DNA of 64,000 nucleotides, from the NCBI RefSeq assembly GCF_014643735.1, contig NZ_BMKA01000003.1:372001-436000 (forward strand). The letters run 5' to 3'. Each line of letters starts with the position of its first letter. Within the stretch, counting starts at the first letter, position 1. The stretch is from Neptunicoccus cionae. Lineage in GTDB: Bacteria; Pseudomonadota; Alphaproteobacteria; Rhodobacterales; Rhodobacteraceae. Under the pieces are notes generated by a model that did not search any database, was not told the origin of the DNA, and saw only the letters and a list, made by a program, of their open reading frames with translations. Position numbers and translations under genes: made by a program. Below are positions 1-8,542 of the stretch, in pieces.

Positions 1-1
1 A

Positions 2-1255
2 GACATGCTCGCCAAGGCCAACCGCTCCGTTACCTTGCACGGGCGTGACCCCAAACATGACATGATCCTGTCCGGCAACCGCGTTCACTACGGAACCGCA
101 GGCGCGGCGGTGCATTTGGTAGACGTAGAAAATAACGACTACCGCGAATGCACCGTTCAGGATTTGTATGATGCGGCGCGTATCGTGGACCGGCTCGACA
201 ACGTGCATTTCCTGCAACGCCCGATGGTGTGCCGTGACATTGCAGATAACTTCGAAATGGACCTCAACACGATTTACGCCTGCTGTTCGGGGACAACCAA
301 ACACATCGGCACGTCCTTCACCGAACCGTCCTTCATGAAAGGCGCGTTTGAGATGATCTACGAAATCGCGGGTGGCGAAGCTGCTTACCGCGACCGCCCG
401 TTCATATCCAATTCGAACTGTTTCGTCGTCCCCCCGATGAAATTCGCGACCGAGTCCTGTCAGGTGATGGAGCATTGCGTGCGTGGCGGGATGCCGGTGC
501 TGTTGCTGTCTGCGGGTCAGGCCGGTGCAACCGCCCCTGCCCCGATTGCCGGAGCAATTGTTCAGGCGGTCGCTGAATGCCTTGCCGGTATGGTCTATGT
601 TAACGCGATGGCCCCCGGCCATCCGACAATCTTTGGCACATGGCCCTTTGTGTCGGACCTGCGTACGGGGGCCATGTCGGGTGGCTCTGGCGAGCAAGCG
701 CTTTTGACCGCTGCCTGCGCCCAGATGCACCACTTCCTTGGCTTACCCGGCGGCGCCGCTGCTGGTATTGCGGATGCAAAGATGCCGGATATGCAGGCCG
801 GATACGAGCAGGCCCATTCCAATGTTATGGCAGGTCTCGCCGGTCTGAATATGGTCTACGAATCTGTCGGGATGCATGCCTCCCTCCTCGGGTTCTGCCT
901 TGAAAGCCTGATTATCGGGGACGATTTGCTTGGCCAATCGTTGCGCTGTGTACGCGGGATAGAGGTAACAGAAGACACGGTTTCTCTCGACGTGATCCGT
1001 TCGGTTTGCCTTGAGGGGCCGGGGCACTATCTGGGGTCCGCGCAAACCCTGTCTCTGATGCAAACCGAATACATCTATCCCGCACTCGGGGATCGCAGTT
1101 CGCCGAAGGAGTGGGCAGAACTTGGCAAACCCGATCTCATCCAAAAAGCCATAAAACGAAAGAACGAAATTCTGGCTGAACCGTCAAACGCGCGTCTTGA
1201 CCCGCAAACCGACGCTGCCATTCGCAAGGCCTTTCGCATACATTTACCCGCGTAA
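2..1255 (+). CDS. Trimethylamine methyltransferase (MttB) family protein, 5' end cut by the window
   Basis: The frame is open from the window edge to the stop, giving at least 416 residues; MttB proteins are usually near 480-510 residues, so the amino end lies outside. Glycine-rich stretches such as SAGQAGATAPAPIAGA and GTWPFVSDLRTGAMSGGSGEQ resemble the MttB TIM-barrel. The family moves a methyl group from a quaternary or tertiary amine to a corrinoid protein. No in-frame amber codon is present, so this is a non-pyrrolysine homologue, many of which act on quaternary amines such as glycine betaine. The carnitine genes at 13-17 kb fit a cell using such compounds, but the exact substrate is not visible. 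A MarR gene follows on the same strand. Confidence 0.8.
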   Translation, partial: DMLAKANRSVTLHGRDPKHDMILSGNRVHYGTAGAAVHLVDVENNDYRECTVQDLYDAARIVDRLDNVHFLQRPMVCRDIADNFEMDLNTIYACCSGTTKHIGTSFTEPSFMKGAFEMIYEIAGGEAAYRDRPFISNSNCFVVPPMKFATESCQVMEHCVRGGMPVLLLSAGQAGATAPAPIAGAIVQAVAECLAGMVYVNAMAPGHPTIFGTWPFVSDLRTGAMSGGSGEQALLTAACAQMHHFLGLPGGAAAGIADAKMPDMQAGYEQAHSNVMAGLAGLNMVYESVGMHASLLGFCLESLIIGDDLLGQSLRCVRGIEVTEDTVSLDVIRSVCLEGPGHYLGSAQTLSLMQTEYIYPALGDRSSPKEWAELGKPDLIQKAIKRKNEILAEPSNARLDPQTDAAIRKAFRIHLPA

Positions 1256-1319
1256 ACTTTACCTCTGTCCCCGTGGGAAAATCATAGCTTTTCATTGCGG
1301 GGTCAGGGGGTATAGTGAA

Positions 1320-1341
1320 CCTGTTATACAGTTTAAACAGG
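1320..1341. promoter_or_regulatory. Candidate operator upstream of the MarR gene
   Basis: An inverted repeat CCTGTT-N10-AACAGG lies 12 bases before the MarR start codon, and its right arm contains GTTTAAAC. Position and symmetry suit self-regulation by a MarR dimer. This is inferred from symmetry only. Confidence 0.35.
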
Positions 1342-1352
1342 CACGCCCATAC

Positions 1353-1781
1353 ATGAGCAAATTCTTCGTTAAGACAGATGAGTCCCTCCCGATTATGCTG
1401 CTTCGCGCCCGTGAGGCCGTGATGCGCAGAATACGGCCCTCCCTGACCAAGCACGATCTGTCCGAACAACAATGGCGCGTTCTGCGAATTCTTGACGAAA
1501 CCGGGCCGCTGGAACCCACGGAACTGGGGGATCGGTGCATGGTTCTTACCCCAAGCCTGACACGCATACTGGCCCTGCTGGAAAAACGCGGCATGATCCG
1601 GCGCGAACAACACCCGACGGACCGGCGTAAACAGATCATTCATCTGGCCCAACCGGGCCACGACATAATAGCTGAAATCGCGCCGGAAGCGCAAAAAATC
1701 TATGAGGATCTGGAGGAGCATTTCGGCAAGCCACAAATGGTCAACCTGCTGAACAAGCTAAAGAAACTTTCAGAGTTTTAA
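1353..1781 (+). CDS. MarR family transcriptional regulator, HpaR-like
   Basis: A 142-residue winged-helix protein. The core SEQQWRVLRILDETGPLEPTEL and the wing HPTDRRKQIIHL match the MarR fold, closest in look to HpaR regulators of aromatic-acid operons. The ATG at 1353 (MSKFFVKTDE) is preferred because the longer open frame would run into the methyltransferase gene. An inverted repeat lies just upstream. The gene converges on pcaB: both stop codons share the bases TTAA at 1778-1781. It may regulate aromatic degradation genes, including pcaB, but the target is inferred. Confidence 0.82.
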   Translation: MSKFFVKTDESLPIMLLRAREAVMRRIRPSLTKHDLSEQQWRVLRILDETGPLEPTELGDRCMVLTPSLTRILALLEKRGMIRREQHPTDRRKQIIHLAQPGHDIIAEIAPEAQKIYEDLEEHFGKPQMVNLLNKLKKLSEF

Positions 1782-3121
1782 GTCTTCTCCGGTCTCTGCC
1801 GCGCAACCAGATCACAGAACCGCGACACGATAGCTTCGGATTCACCAAGGGCGGATCGCGCGTCAAATACGCGGTCCCAATCAATCGCAAGAACCGTTTC
1901 CCGCGCCATGACAGTGCGCAACGGCTCCCCTGATTGGACAGATTTGGCACAAGCAGATTTGGTCAGCGCGCGCGCATCGGCCAGTGGCATATGTTCTGCC
2001 AGCGCAAAACTCGCTGCTTCGGCCATCATCAAACCGTTTGTTTCTTCAAAAACAGAAGCAAGTTTGTCTTGCTCTACGTCCAAAGACCCAGCCAGATCGA
2101 GCCCATGACACAGCGCGGCACCGGTGGCGACGATCAGAGACGGCAGCGAGAGCCATTCCTGCGACCAAGCCGCGCCGTCCCGTTCCTGCGCGTGAAACGC
2201 CGCGCCAGCAACTTGCGCGGCCAGCCCCTGCCCTTGCCGCGCCAGCGCCAGCATCGCCTCGGCCCCTGTCGGGTTGGCTTTGTGGGGCATGGTGCTTGAC
2301 CCGCCGCCAACACCGGCCCGCAGACCGTCCCCGATCTGCGCAGACAACAGTAAATCCTGCGCGATCTTGCCGAGCGAACCGCAGATCAATCCACAAAGGT
2401 TCGCCAATTCGCAAATCCCGTCCCGCGCAGAATGCCACGGCAGTTCGGCACGCCCAAGCCCCAGTTCCTTTGCAAGTGCATCCGCTGTTTCAAGCCCCCG
2501 CCCTTCAAACGCGGAAAGATTTCCCGACGCGCCAGCCAACGAAACCACCAGCACACGGGGCCGCAGCTCCGCCAGTCTTTGACGATGGCGCAGGAACGGC
2601 GCCCCCCAGCTTGCGATCCGCGCACCAAGGGCCGTCGGTGTAGCGATCTGATGCCGCGTCCGCGCCCCCATCGGGGTGGTTTTGTGGGTTTCAGCCTGTT
2701 TTGCCAAAGTGTCCAGCAAAACCGCCAACCGAGCATCCAGAATGTCGAGCACTCGGCGCAGGCGAAGAACCAGTGCGGTGTCGATAATATCCTGCGATGT
2801 CGCGCCTTTGTGCAGGTAAGCACTGTGTTCCGGCGCTTGCATTTCTGTTGCAAAGGCCGCCACAAGGGCTGGAACCACAACACCGTCCCGCGCTACTCCC
2901 GCAGCTAGGTGGCCAGGATCAATCAGCACTTCGCGGGCCATGCGGTTGATGATCTCACCGCTTTCTTGCGGAATCGTTCCAAGCTTGCCTTGCGCGGCGG
3001 CCAGCGCCCCTTCGACCAAAAGCATCGCGCGGACTTCGGCACTGTCCGAGAACAACACCGAAAGCTCGTTATCCCCGAACAACCCTTTAAACATCTGCCC
3101 TTCGGCCAAGGAAATCGCCAT
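1778..3121 (-). CDS. pcaB: 3-carboxy-cis,cis-muconate cycloisomerase
   Basis: A 447-residue member of the fumarase/aspartase superfamily, cytoplasmic. The superfamily signature GSSTMPHKANP is at residues 274-284 and the substrate-binding GATSQDI stretch near residue 106. In the protocatechuate branch of the beta-ketoadipate pathway the enzyme converts 3-carboxymuconate to 4-carboxymuconolactone. The frame stays open up to 3265, but homologues begin near MAISLAEGQMF, so the ATG at 3121 was chosen; its ribosome site is weak. No other pca gene lies in the window, so the rest of the pathway must be elsewhere. Adenylosuccinate lyase is the main alternative; the length and the SAGQ-free, Ala-rich carboxyl half favour PcaB. 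Confidence 0.85.
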   Translation of the reverse strand: MAISLAEGQMFKGLFGDNELSVLFSDSAEVRAMLLVEGALAAAQGKLGTIPQESGEIINRMAREVLIDPGHLAAGVARDGVVVPALVAAFATEMQAPEHSAYLHKGATSQDIIDTALVLRLRRVLDILDARLAVLLDTLAKQAETHKTTPMGARTRHQIATPTALGARIASWGAPFLRHRQRLAELRPRVLVVSLAGASGNLSAFEGRGLETADALAKELGLGRAELPWHSARDGICELANLCGLICGSLGKIAQDLLLSAQIGDGLRAGVGGGSSTMPHKANPTGAEAMLALARQGQGLAAQVAGAAFHAQERDGAAWSQEWLSLPSLIVATGAALCHGLDLAGSLDVEQDKLASVFEETNGLMMAEAASFALAEHMPLADARALTKSACAKSVQSGEPLRTVMARETVLAIDWDRVFDARSALGESEAIVSRFCDLVARQRPEKT

Positions 3122-3349
3122 GATCACACCCGTATTCTGATTTTGCGCGACCATACATTTTGCAATCGTGAAGGTCATCCGGATTTTTAGGGGCACGCGA
3201 GATTGTCGAATATCGAGAGGTGTGTGCGCGCGGGGACGTAAAACTATGAACGGGCAAGGCCGCATGCCTTATAAAGTGGACCTTGTGCCGTGTGAAACGC
3301 GAAATTCGTGCTTGGTAACATGCGGTTTTATAATACATATTCTTATTAA

Positions 3350-3399
3350 CATACTGCATATATGAAGCTTCATATAAGAAGCTTCTTAAATGAAGCTTC
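3350..3399. repeat. Palindromic array 1 (three 8-bp palindromes at 14-bp period)
   Basis: GAAGCTTC occurs at 3364-3371, 3378-3385 and 3392-3399, exactly 14 bases apart, separated by AT-rich hexamers. One register step upstream, at 3350-3357, is CATACTGC, the reverse complement of the GCAGTATG that ends array 3. No matching cap is seen on the right. The array lies in the divergent gap between pcaB and the esterase gene. Confidence 0.9.
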
Positions 3400-3459
3400 A
3401 AGGTTAACCATTCGTTAGGTAAGTCTTGCAGCCCCACCCCACCGGTCCTAAGTTAAGCC

Positions 3460-4377
3460 ATGGATTATTCAAAACACATCGATGCTGAAACTTGGGATTT
3501 CATCAATAAAACGGCGGAATATTATCCTCCGGACACGGTGGACAACACTGTCGAGCAACAGCGCGAAATCTACGACACCATGTGCCGCGCTTTTTTCACC
3601 GGCTACCCCGAAGGCGTCAGCGCAACGGATCATCTGATCGATCACATTCCTACCCGCCAATACACCTGCGGCGGCTCGGAGACGACTGTGATGTATTTCC
3701 ACGGCGGTGGTTTTGTTGTGGGGGGATTGGACTCTCATGACGATGTCTGCGCCGAAATTTGCGAGCGGACCGGAATGGACGTGGTTTCAGTAGATTACCG
3801 GATGGCGCCTGAGCATAAGCATCCCGCCATGTTCGACGATTGCCTCGCTGCAACGCAGCACATTCTGGCAACTCGGGAGGGACCTGTGATCCTCGCCGGT
3901 GACAGTGCTGGTGGCAATCTGGGCGCGACCGTCAGCCACCGCCTGCGCAGCAATCCCCGCCTGATCGGTCAGGTGCTGATCTATCCGGGGCTTGGCGGGG
4001 ATATTGATGCGGGCTCCTTCCTGACCCACGCCAATGCACCAATGCTCACACGGGATGAAATCCTGTTCTATGAGGGCGTGCGCTATAACGGGCCGAAACC
4101 CACCAATGACCCCACCGCGGTTCCGCTGCAAGACACGGAGTTTTCTAATCTGCCCCCCACTGTGCTGATCTCGGCAGAATGCGATCCGATCACAGATGGT
4201 TGCCGCGATTACCGCGATGCCCTGACAGCCGCGGGTGTTAACGTGGTCTGGTTTAATGAAACCGGTCTGGTTCACGGCTATCTGCGCGGGCGCCATACGG
4301 TTAAACGGGCGCGGGACAGTTTTGACCGCGTGATCGACGCTTTGAACGCGCTGCAACGGCGGGACTGGCCCTATTAA
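3460..4377 (+). CDS. Alpha/beta hydrolase, hormone-sensitive-lipase (family IV) type esterase
   Basis: A 305-residue protein with the family IV hallmarks: oxyanion-hole HGGG at residues 81-84, nucleophile elbow GDSAGG with Ser149, then Asp242 in CDPITD and His272 in VHGYLR completing the triad. Such enzymes hydrolyse short acyl esters or related carboxylic esters; no signal peptide is seen, so it should be cytoplasmic. It is followed after 24 bases by a sulfotransferase-like gene and the pair probably forms one transcript. The two genes are bracketed by palindromic arrays 1 and 2. The natural substrate cannot be told from sequence. Confidence 0.88.
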   Translation: MDYSKHIDAETWDFINKTAEYYPPDTVDNTVEQQREIYDTMCRAFFTGYPEGVSATDHLIDHIPTRQYTCGGSETTVMYFHGGGFVVGGLDSHDDVCAEICERTGMDVVSVDYRMAPEHKHPAMFDDCLAATQHILATREGPVILAGDSAGGNLGATVSHRLRSNPRLIGQVLIYPGLGGDIDAGSFLTHANAPMLTRDEILFYEGVRYNGPKPTNDPTAVPLQDTEFSNLPPTVLISAECDPITDGCRDYRDALTAAGVNVVWFNETGLVHGYLRGRHTVKRARDSFDRVIDALNALQRRDWPY

Positions 4378-4401
4378 CTGAATTGTGACGGACCCGCAGA
4401 T

Positions 4402-5010
4402 ATGATGATCGATTACGACCGGAAGCTGGTGTTCCTGTCCAACCGGAAGGTGGCTTCAACCTCGATGGAGCGCGCACTTGGGCAAGTCAAAGGCATGGCG
4501 CGGATGAATGGCAATCCGGTGCTTAAACACATCGATTACACCCGATACAAGCGGATGGAGCAGCCGCTGCGCACTAAGGGATTTACCACGATCACCGTGG
4601 TGCGAGAGCCTTTCGACAAAGCTGTCAGCTGGTACAAGTTCCGCGCGCGTCCCGAACTGAAAGGTGATCCCCGTTACGTCGGACATCTGGATTTTGAAAC
4701 CTTTCTGACCAACTTTATCACTGGCAAAAGCGGCTGGGCGATGGAGTTTCTCGACAACCTATTCTGCACGGACAGCCGCAGTGGAGAAACCGTGGATGTC
4801 ATCCACAGATACGAAAAACTCGGTGCATTCGAAACCCTGTTGCAGAACATATACGGCGACGATTTAACGCTGCCCCATTTGAATGTGTCCGCAGCTGTCG
4901 CCGACACGGATTTCGCCATGCACCGCGCCCGATACGAGGCCGCCTTCCCAGAGGCGTTTGACTGGTATCGCGCCCTTCCAGCACCTTTGGAAACGCTGGG
5001 CAGTCGGTGA
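4402..5010 (+). CDS. Sulfotransferase family 2-like protein
   Basis: A 202-residue protein with a PAPS-type phosphosulfate loop in NRKVASTSMERAL (from residue 14) and the 3'-phosphate binding motif VREPFDKAVSWYK (from residue 67, Arg68 and Ser76). A later RYEKL segment is also usual in this family. Members transfer sulfate from PAPS to carbohydrate or other hydroxyl groups. At this size it is a minimal single-domain form, and no membrane anchor is seen. A second ATG directly follows the first, so the start is uncertain by one codon. It sits 24 bases after the esterase gene and ends just before array 2. The acceptor is unknown; surface polysaccharide is possible given the capsule genes at 38-43 kb, but that link is speculative. 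Confidence 0.78.
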   Translation: MMIDYDRKLVFLSNRKVASTSMERALGQVKGMARMNGNPVLKHIDYTRYKRMEQPLRTKGFTTITVVREPFDKAVSWYKFRARPELKGDPRYVGHLDFETFLTNFITGKSGWAMEFLDNLFCTDSRSGETVDVIHRYEKLGAFETLLQNIYGDDLTLPHLNVSAAVADTDFAMHRARYEAAFPEAFDWYRALPAPLETLGSR

Positions 5011-5011
5011 T

Positions 5012-5103
5012 CACCCTGCATTTACGAAGCTTCATTTAAGACGCTTCATAAATGAAGCTTCCTGTATGACGCGTCTTGTATGACGCTTCATATTTGCAGG
5101 GTC
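5012..5103. repeat. Palindromic array 2 (five 8-bp units at 14-bp period with inverted end caps)
   Basis: Units start at 5026 (GAAGCTTC), 5040 (GACGCTTC), 5054 (GAAGCTTC), 5068 (GACGCGTC) and 5082 (GACGCTTC), in perfect 14-bp register. One step outside each end lies an inverted cap: CACCCTGC at 5012-5019 and GCAGGGTC at 5096-5103. Bases 5065-5102 are identical, on the opposite strand, to 48517-48554 of array 3. The array lies between two convergent genes, so a simple promoter role is unlikely here. Confidence 0.93.
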
Positions 5104-5173
5104 ATAGCTTTATCACAGAAATTTCATACACTTAAAGAATTACGCGACGCCTGACCTGTAAACCAAACAGCCC

Positions 5174-6010
5174 TTACGACAAAAACGGCTTCGCTTTCAT
5201 CGTTTCGGGCACCTCTGCCCCCAATCTGGTCAGGATCGTCGGCGCAAGTTGCACCTGCTCTAGCACCGTATCTGCCGCAGGCCCTTTAGCATCCCCGAAA
5301 TAATACAACGCAAATTCTTGTTGCAGCGCAGACCGCCCCCCGTGATGGCCGCGCTCGTCCTGCCCGTGATCCGCCGTCACCATCACCTCATAGCCTGCAG
5401 CCCGCCATTTCGGGATAAACGGTGCCAGCATCTCGTCCATGATGAAACAGGCCCCGTCCATTTCCTCGCTCTCGTGGAAATATCGGTGCCCCATACTGTC
5501 CAGCGTACAGGTGTGCAGCATCCCGTAATCCAGACCGAACCGCATGCACAGATTGGTCAGCGTGCCAAACAAGTCTAGATCGCAAGGCGTCATCTGGTTG
5601 GCGCGGCCATACCCCGTCATTGTGTGAAAGCGTCCGTGGTTGATCGTATCGCTCTCCGGTTCATCATATTCCACGTCCCGCACGTTATCGAACGGCGCGC
5701 GGTTAAAGAACTCGGACCAGAAGGAATGGGCCACCGCCCCTGTCACGCCACCCGCCTGACGCACTTGCGAAAATACGTCCGGATGCTTCAGCCGGAACAC
5801 ATTGCCATTGCCGGTACAGCCGTGCTCCGCCGGCACGACGCCCGTGTGGATCGATGCATAACAGCTCGCCGAAATAGACGGCAGAACCGAGCGCATCTTC
5901 CATTTCTGCGCATTGCCTGCATCCACATGGCCTTCCAGATTGCCGAACAACCGGCCCCAGTTGCGCCAGGGCACACCGTCCAAAATAATTAGCAGCAGTT
6001 TGTTGTTCAT
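5174..6010 (-). CDS. Alkaline phosphatase superfamily protein (phosphodiesterase/nucleotide pyrophosphatase type)
   Basis: About 278 residues. Counting from the possible upstream start at 6019, metal-ligand candidates are Asp14 in LDGVPW, Asp174 and His178/His182 in LDSMGHRYFH, and Asp217-His218 in ADHGQDERGHHGG, with a nucleophile region around PSISASCYASIHTG. That pattern is typical of the type I phosphodiesterase branch. No signal peptide is seen. The second ATG (6010) is preferred because AAGGA lies eight bases before it; the first ATG overlaps that site. It follows the ABC operon on the same strand, but a good terminator separates them. Substrate unknown. Confidence 0.8.
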   Translation of the reverse strand: MNNKLLLIILDGVPWRNWGRLFGNLEGHVDAGNAQKWKMRSVLPSISASCYASIHTGVVPAEHGCTGNGNVFRLKHPDVFSQVRQAGGVTGAVAHSFWSEFFNRAPFDNVRDVEYDEPESDTINHGRFHTMTGYGRANQMTPCDLDLFGTLTNLCMRFGLDYGMLHTCTLDSMGHRYFHESEEMDGACFIMDEMLAPFIPKWRAAGYEVMVTADHGQDERGHHGGRSALQQEFALYYFGDAKGPAADTVLEQVQLAPTILTRLGAEVPETMKAKPFLS

Positions 6011-6041
6011 CTTATCCATCCTTACGCTCGGCAGATCTCAC

Positions 6042-6075
6042 AAAAAAGGGGCAGGCCACCTTCGCGCCCTGCCCC
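6042..6075 (-). terminator. Rho-independent terminator of the ABC transporter operon
   Basis: On the minus strand GGGGCAGG pairs with CCTGCCCC around a 12-base loop, followed by six T. It lies 20 bases beyond the stop of the ATPase gene. Confidence 0.85.
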
Positions 6076-6095
6076 AATCGTTTCAAATAACAGGC

Positions 6096-7733
6096 TTAGT
6101 TGCCAGCGCTTTCCATCTTGCGGTGCGCGATTACCTCTTCCAACCAGCCGAGCTTCATTTCCGGCACAGAGGACAGCAGCAGATCGGTGTAATCGTCAAA
6201 CGGCGGCGACAGCACTTCGGACTTCGTCCCGTAACGCACCACTTTGCCCTGATACATCACCGCAATACTGTCGGCGATGGCCCGCACTGTGGCCAGATCG
6301 TGGGTGATGAACAGATAAGCCACGTTTTCGATCTTTTGCAGGTTCAGAAGCAGCTTCAAAATCCCGTCCGCCACCAGCGGGTCGAGCGCGGAAGTCACCT
6401 CGTCGCAGATGATCATCTTGGGCTTGGCCGCCAGTGCGCGCGCAATACAGACCCGTTGCTTTTGTCCACCAGACAGCTCTGCCGGATAGCGGTCGATAAA
6501 GCCGTCGGCCATCTCGATTTCCTCCAGCAACTCCTTGATGCGTTTACGCTTTTCCGCGCCGCGCATCCCAAAGTAGAACTCCAGCGGGCGCCCGATGATC
6601 GTTCCGACGGTCTGGCGCGGGTTCATCGCCGTATCCGCCATCTGATAGATCATCTGCAACTCGCGCAGGTCTTCCTTACTGCGTTGTTCAAGTGCAGGGC
6701 TCAGCGTGCGACCGGCAAAGTTGATATCACCGTCGCTTGGCGGCAACAGACCAGTAATCACCCGCGCGAGCGTCGATTTACCAGACCCACTTTCCCCCAC
6801 AACAGCCAGCGTCTGACCTTCGTGCAGGTCCACACTGATGTTGCGCAGCACGTCAAAGTTCGTGCCACGGTAACGGGCTGTCACATGATTAACGCTCAAC
6901 ACCGGATCGGGCGTTGGCTGCTTTTCCTCGTGATCAATAGACCGCACCGAGACGAGCGCTTGGGTGTACTCTTCCTGCGGGTTGTTAATGATCTGATCCA
7001 CAGTGCCATATTCCACAGTCTCGCCCATGCGCAGCACCATGATGTCATCAGACACCTGCGCAACCACAGCCAGATCGTGGGTAATATACAGCGCTGCAAC
7101 ACCGGTATCACGGATCGCTGCCTTGATCGCCATCAACACGTCGATCTGTGTTGTCACATCAAGCGCCGTAGTCGGTTCGTCAAACACCACCAGATCCGGT
7201 TCGGGGCACAGGGCAAGTGCTGTCATACAGCGCTGCAACTGCCCGCCGGACACCTGATGGGGATAGCGGTTGCCGATGGTTTCAGGATTGGGCAGGCCGA
7301 GTTTGTCAAACAGGCGCACAGCGCGTGCTTCGGCTTCCTTTCGGGAAAACTTCCCCTGCAGGATCGCCGCCTCTGTCACCTGCTCCATGATCTTTTTGGC
7401 AGGGTTGAAAGATGCCGCCGCCGACTGGCTGACATAGGTCACATCCGCCCCGCGCAAACGACGCAGGTCGCGGATACCGTGTTTCAGGATATCCTGACCG
7501 TTGACCCAAACCTCGCCGCCGGTGATTTTCACACCGCCGCGGCCATAGGCCATCGCCGACAGGCCGATGGTGGATTTACCCGCACCGGATTCCCCGATCA
7601 GCCCCAGCACCTTGCCCTTCTCTAGGTCAAAAGACACACCATGCACGATTTCGATATCATGGGGTTTGCCGCTCGGCGGATAGACCGTCGCGCCGATTTT
7701 CAGGTCACGCACCTTTAACATAGCATCGCTCAT
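6096..7733 (-). CDS. Dipeptide/oligopeptide ABC transporter, fused double ATP-binding protein
   Basis: 545 residues with two complete ABC modules, equivalent to DppD and DppF joined. The first has Walker A GESGAGKST at residues 47-55 and signature VSGGQLQR; the second repeats GESGSGKST and LSGGQKQR. Each also has a Walker B with the following Glu (VFDEPTTALD, ICDEVTSALD), so both should hydrolyse ATP. It powers the two permeases encoded just upstream; start and permease stop overlap by four bases. The terminator after this gene ends the operon. The likely cargo is a peptide or related compound, fitting the peptidase-like hydrolase gene upstream. Confidence 0.92.
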   Translation of the reverse strand: MSDAMLKVRDLKIGATVYPPSGKPHDIEIVHGVSFDLEKGKVLGLIGESGAGKSTIGLSAMAYGRGGVKITGGEVWVNGQDILKHGIRDLRRLRGADVTYVSQSAAASFNPAKKIMEQVTEAAILQGKFSRKEAEARAVRLFDKLGLPNPETIGNRYPHQVSGGQLQRCMTALALCPEPDLVVFDEPTTALDVTTQIDVLMAIKAAIRDTGVAALYITHDLAVVAQVSDDIMVLRMGETVEYGTVDQIINNPQEEYTQALVSVRSIDHEEKQPTPDPVLSVNHVTARYRGTNFDVLRNISVDLHEGQTLAVVGESGSGKSTLARVITGLLPPSDGDINFAGRTLSPALEQRSKEDLRELQMIYQMADTAMNPRQTVGTIIGRPLEFYFGMRGAEKRKRIKELLEEIEMADGFIDRYPAELSGGQKQRVCIARALAAKPKMIICDEVTSALDPLVADGILKLLLNLQKIENVAYLFITHDLATVRAIADSIAVMYQGKVVRYGTKSEVLSPPFDDYTDLLLSSVPEMKLGWLEEVIAHRKMESAGN

Positions 7734-8542
7734 CCGCGGCCTCCTTTCAGGCTGGTGGTTCGGTTCAGGATCCAGTCCGCCACAAGGTTCACAGAAATCG
7801 CCAGCGTCGCGATAGCCACCGCAGGCACCAGTGCCGCAGGAATACCATAGACGATACCTTCCTTGTTTTCCTTCACGATCCCGCCCCAGTCAGCCGCAGG
7901 CGGTTGAACACCCAGACCAAGGAACGACAGCGTAGAGACAAACAGAACCATAAAGATAAACCGCAGACCCATTTCCGCCACCAGAGGCGACAGGGCGTTG
8001 GGCAGGATTTCACGGAAGATGATCCAGATACGGCCCTCCCCGCGCAGCTTCGCCGCCTCAACATAGTCCATCACATTGATGTCCACAGCAACCGCGCGGG
8101 CCAGACGATAGACCCGCGTGCTGTCCAGTAGCCCCATCACAAAGATCAGCACAGTTACTGTCACTGGCATAACCGACAGCACCACCAGCGCAAAAATCAA
8201 GGAAGGGATCGACATTAGCAGGTCCACCAGACGGGACAGAACCTGATCTACCCAGCCCCCGATTGTCGCCGCCAGCAAGCCCAGTATGGAACCGGTCGTG
8301 AACGACAAAATCGTAGCCGCCGTTGCTATCCAGATCGTGGTTCGCCCGCCGTAGATCATCCGCGTCAGCAGGTCACGGCCAATACTGTCCGTTCCAAGCC
8401 AGTGGGTCGAACTCGCCGGTTCCCACACGTCGCCGACAGCCTCGGTCATGCCATAAGGCGCCAGCCACGGGGCGAAAATTGCGATGAAGAAATAGAGACC
8501 GGTAAAAAACAGACCGATCATAGCACTGATAGGAATTCTCAT
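7730..8542 (-). CDS. ABC transporter permease, DppC type
   Basis: A 270-residue inner-membrane protein with about six hydrophobic segments and the cytoplasmic EAA-like loop AAKLRGEGRIWIIFREILPN that docks to the ATPase. The amino-terminal region with WLGTDSIGRDLLTRMIYGGR is characteristic of DppC/OppC permeases. It overlaps the DppB-type gene and the ATPase gene by four bases on either side, indicating translational coupling. Confidence 0.92.
   Translation of the reverse strand: MRIPISAMIGLFFTGLYFFIAIFAPWLAPYGMTEAVGDVWEPASSTHWLGTDSIGRDLLTRMIYGGRTTIWIATAATILSFTTGSILGLLAATIGGWVDQVLSRLVDLLMSIPSLIFALVVLSVMPVTVTVLIFVMGLLDSTRVYRLARAVAVDINVMDYVEAAKLRGEGRIWIIFREILPNALSPLVAEMGLRFIFMVLFVSTLSFLGLGVQPPAADWGGIVKENKEGIVYGIPAALVPAVAIATLAISVNLVADWILNRTTSLKGGRG

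Noticed and set aside
3350-3399. CRISPR array as explanation of the periodic palindromes
   Set aside because: The period is 14 bases with 6-base AT-rich spacers, far too short for repeats and spacers of a CRISPR, and no cas gene is present.
3404-3418. CtrA-like site TTAA-N7-TTAG
   Set aside because: One mismatch to the TTAA-N7-TTAA core in an AT-rich stretch; chance occurrence is likely.
5913-7625. A 570-codon open frame on the plus strand
   Set aside because: It lies fully antisense to the double ABC ATPase gene, which has clear Walker and signature motifs. The frame has His/Arg/Gln-rich shadow composition and no domain.
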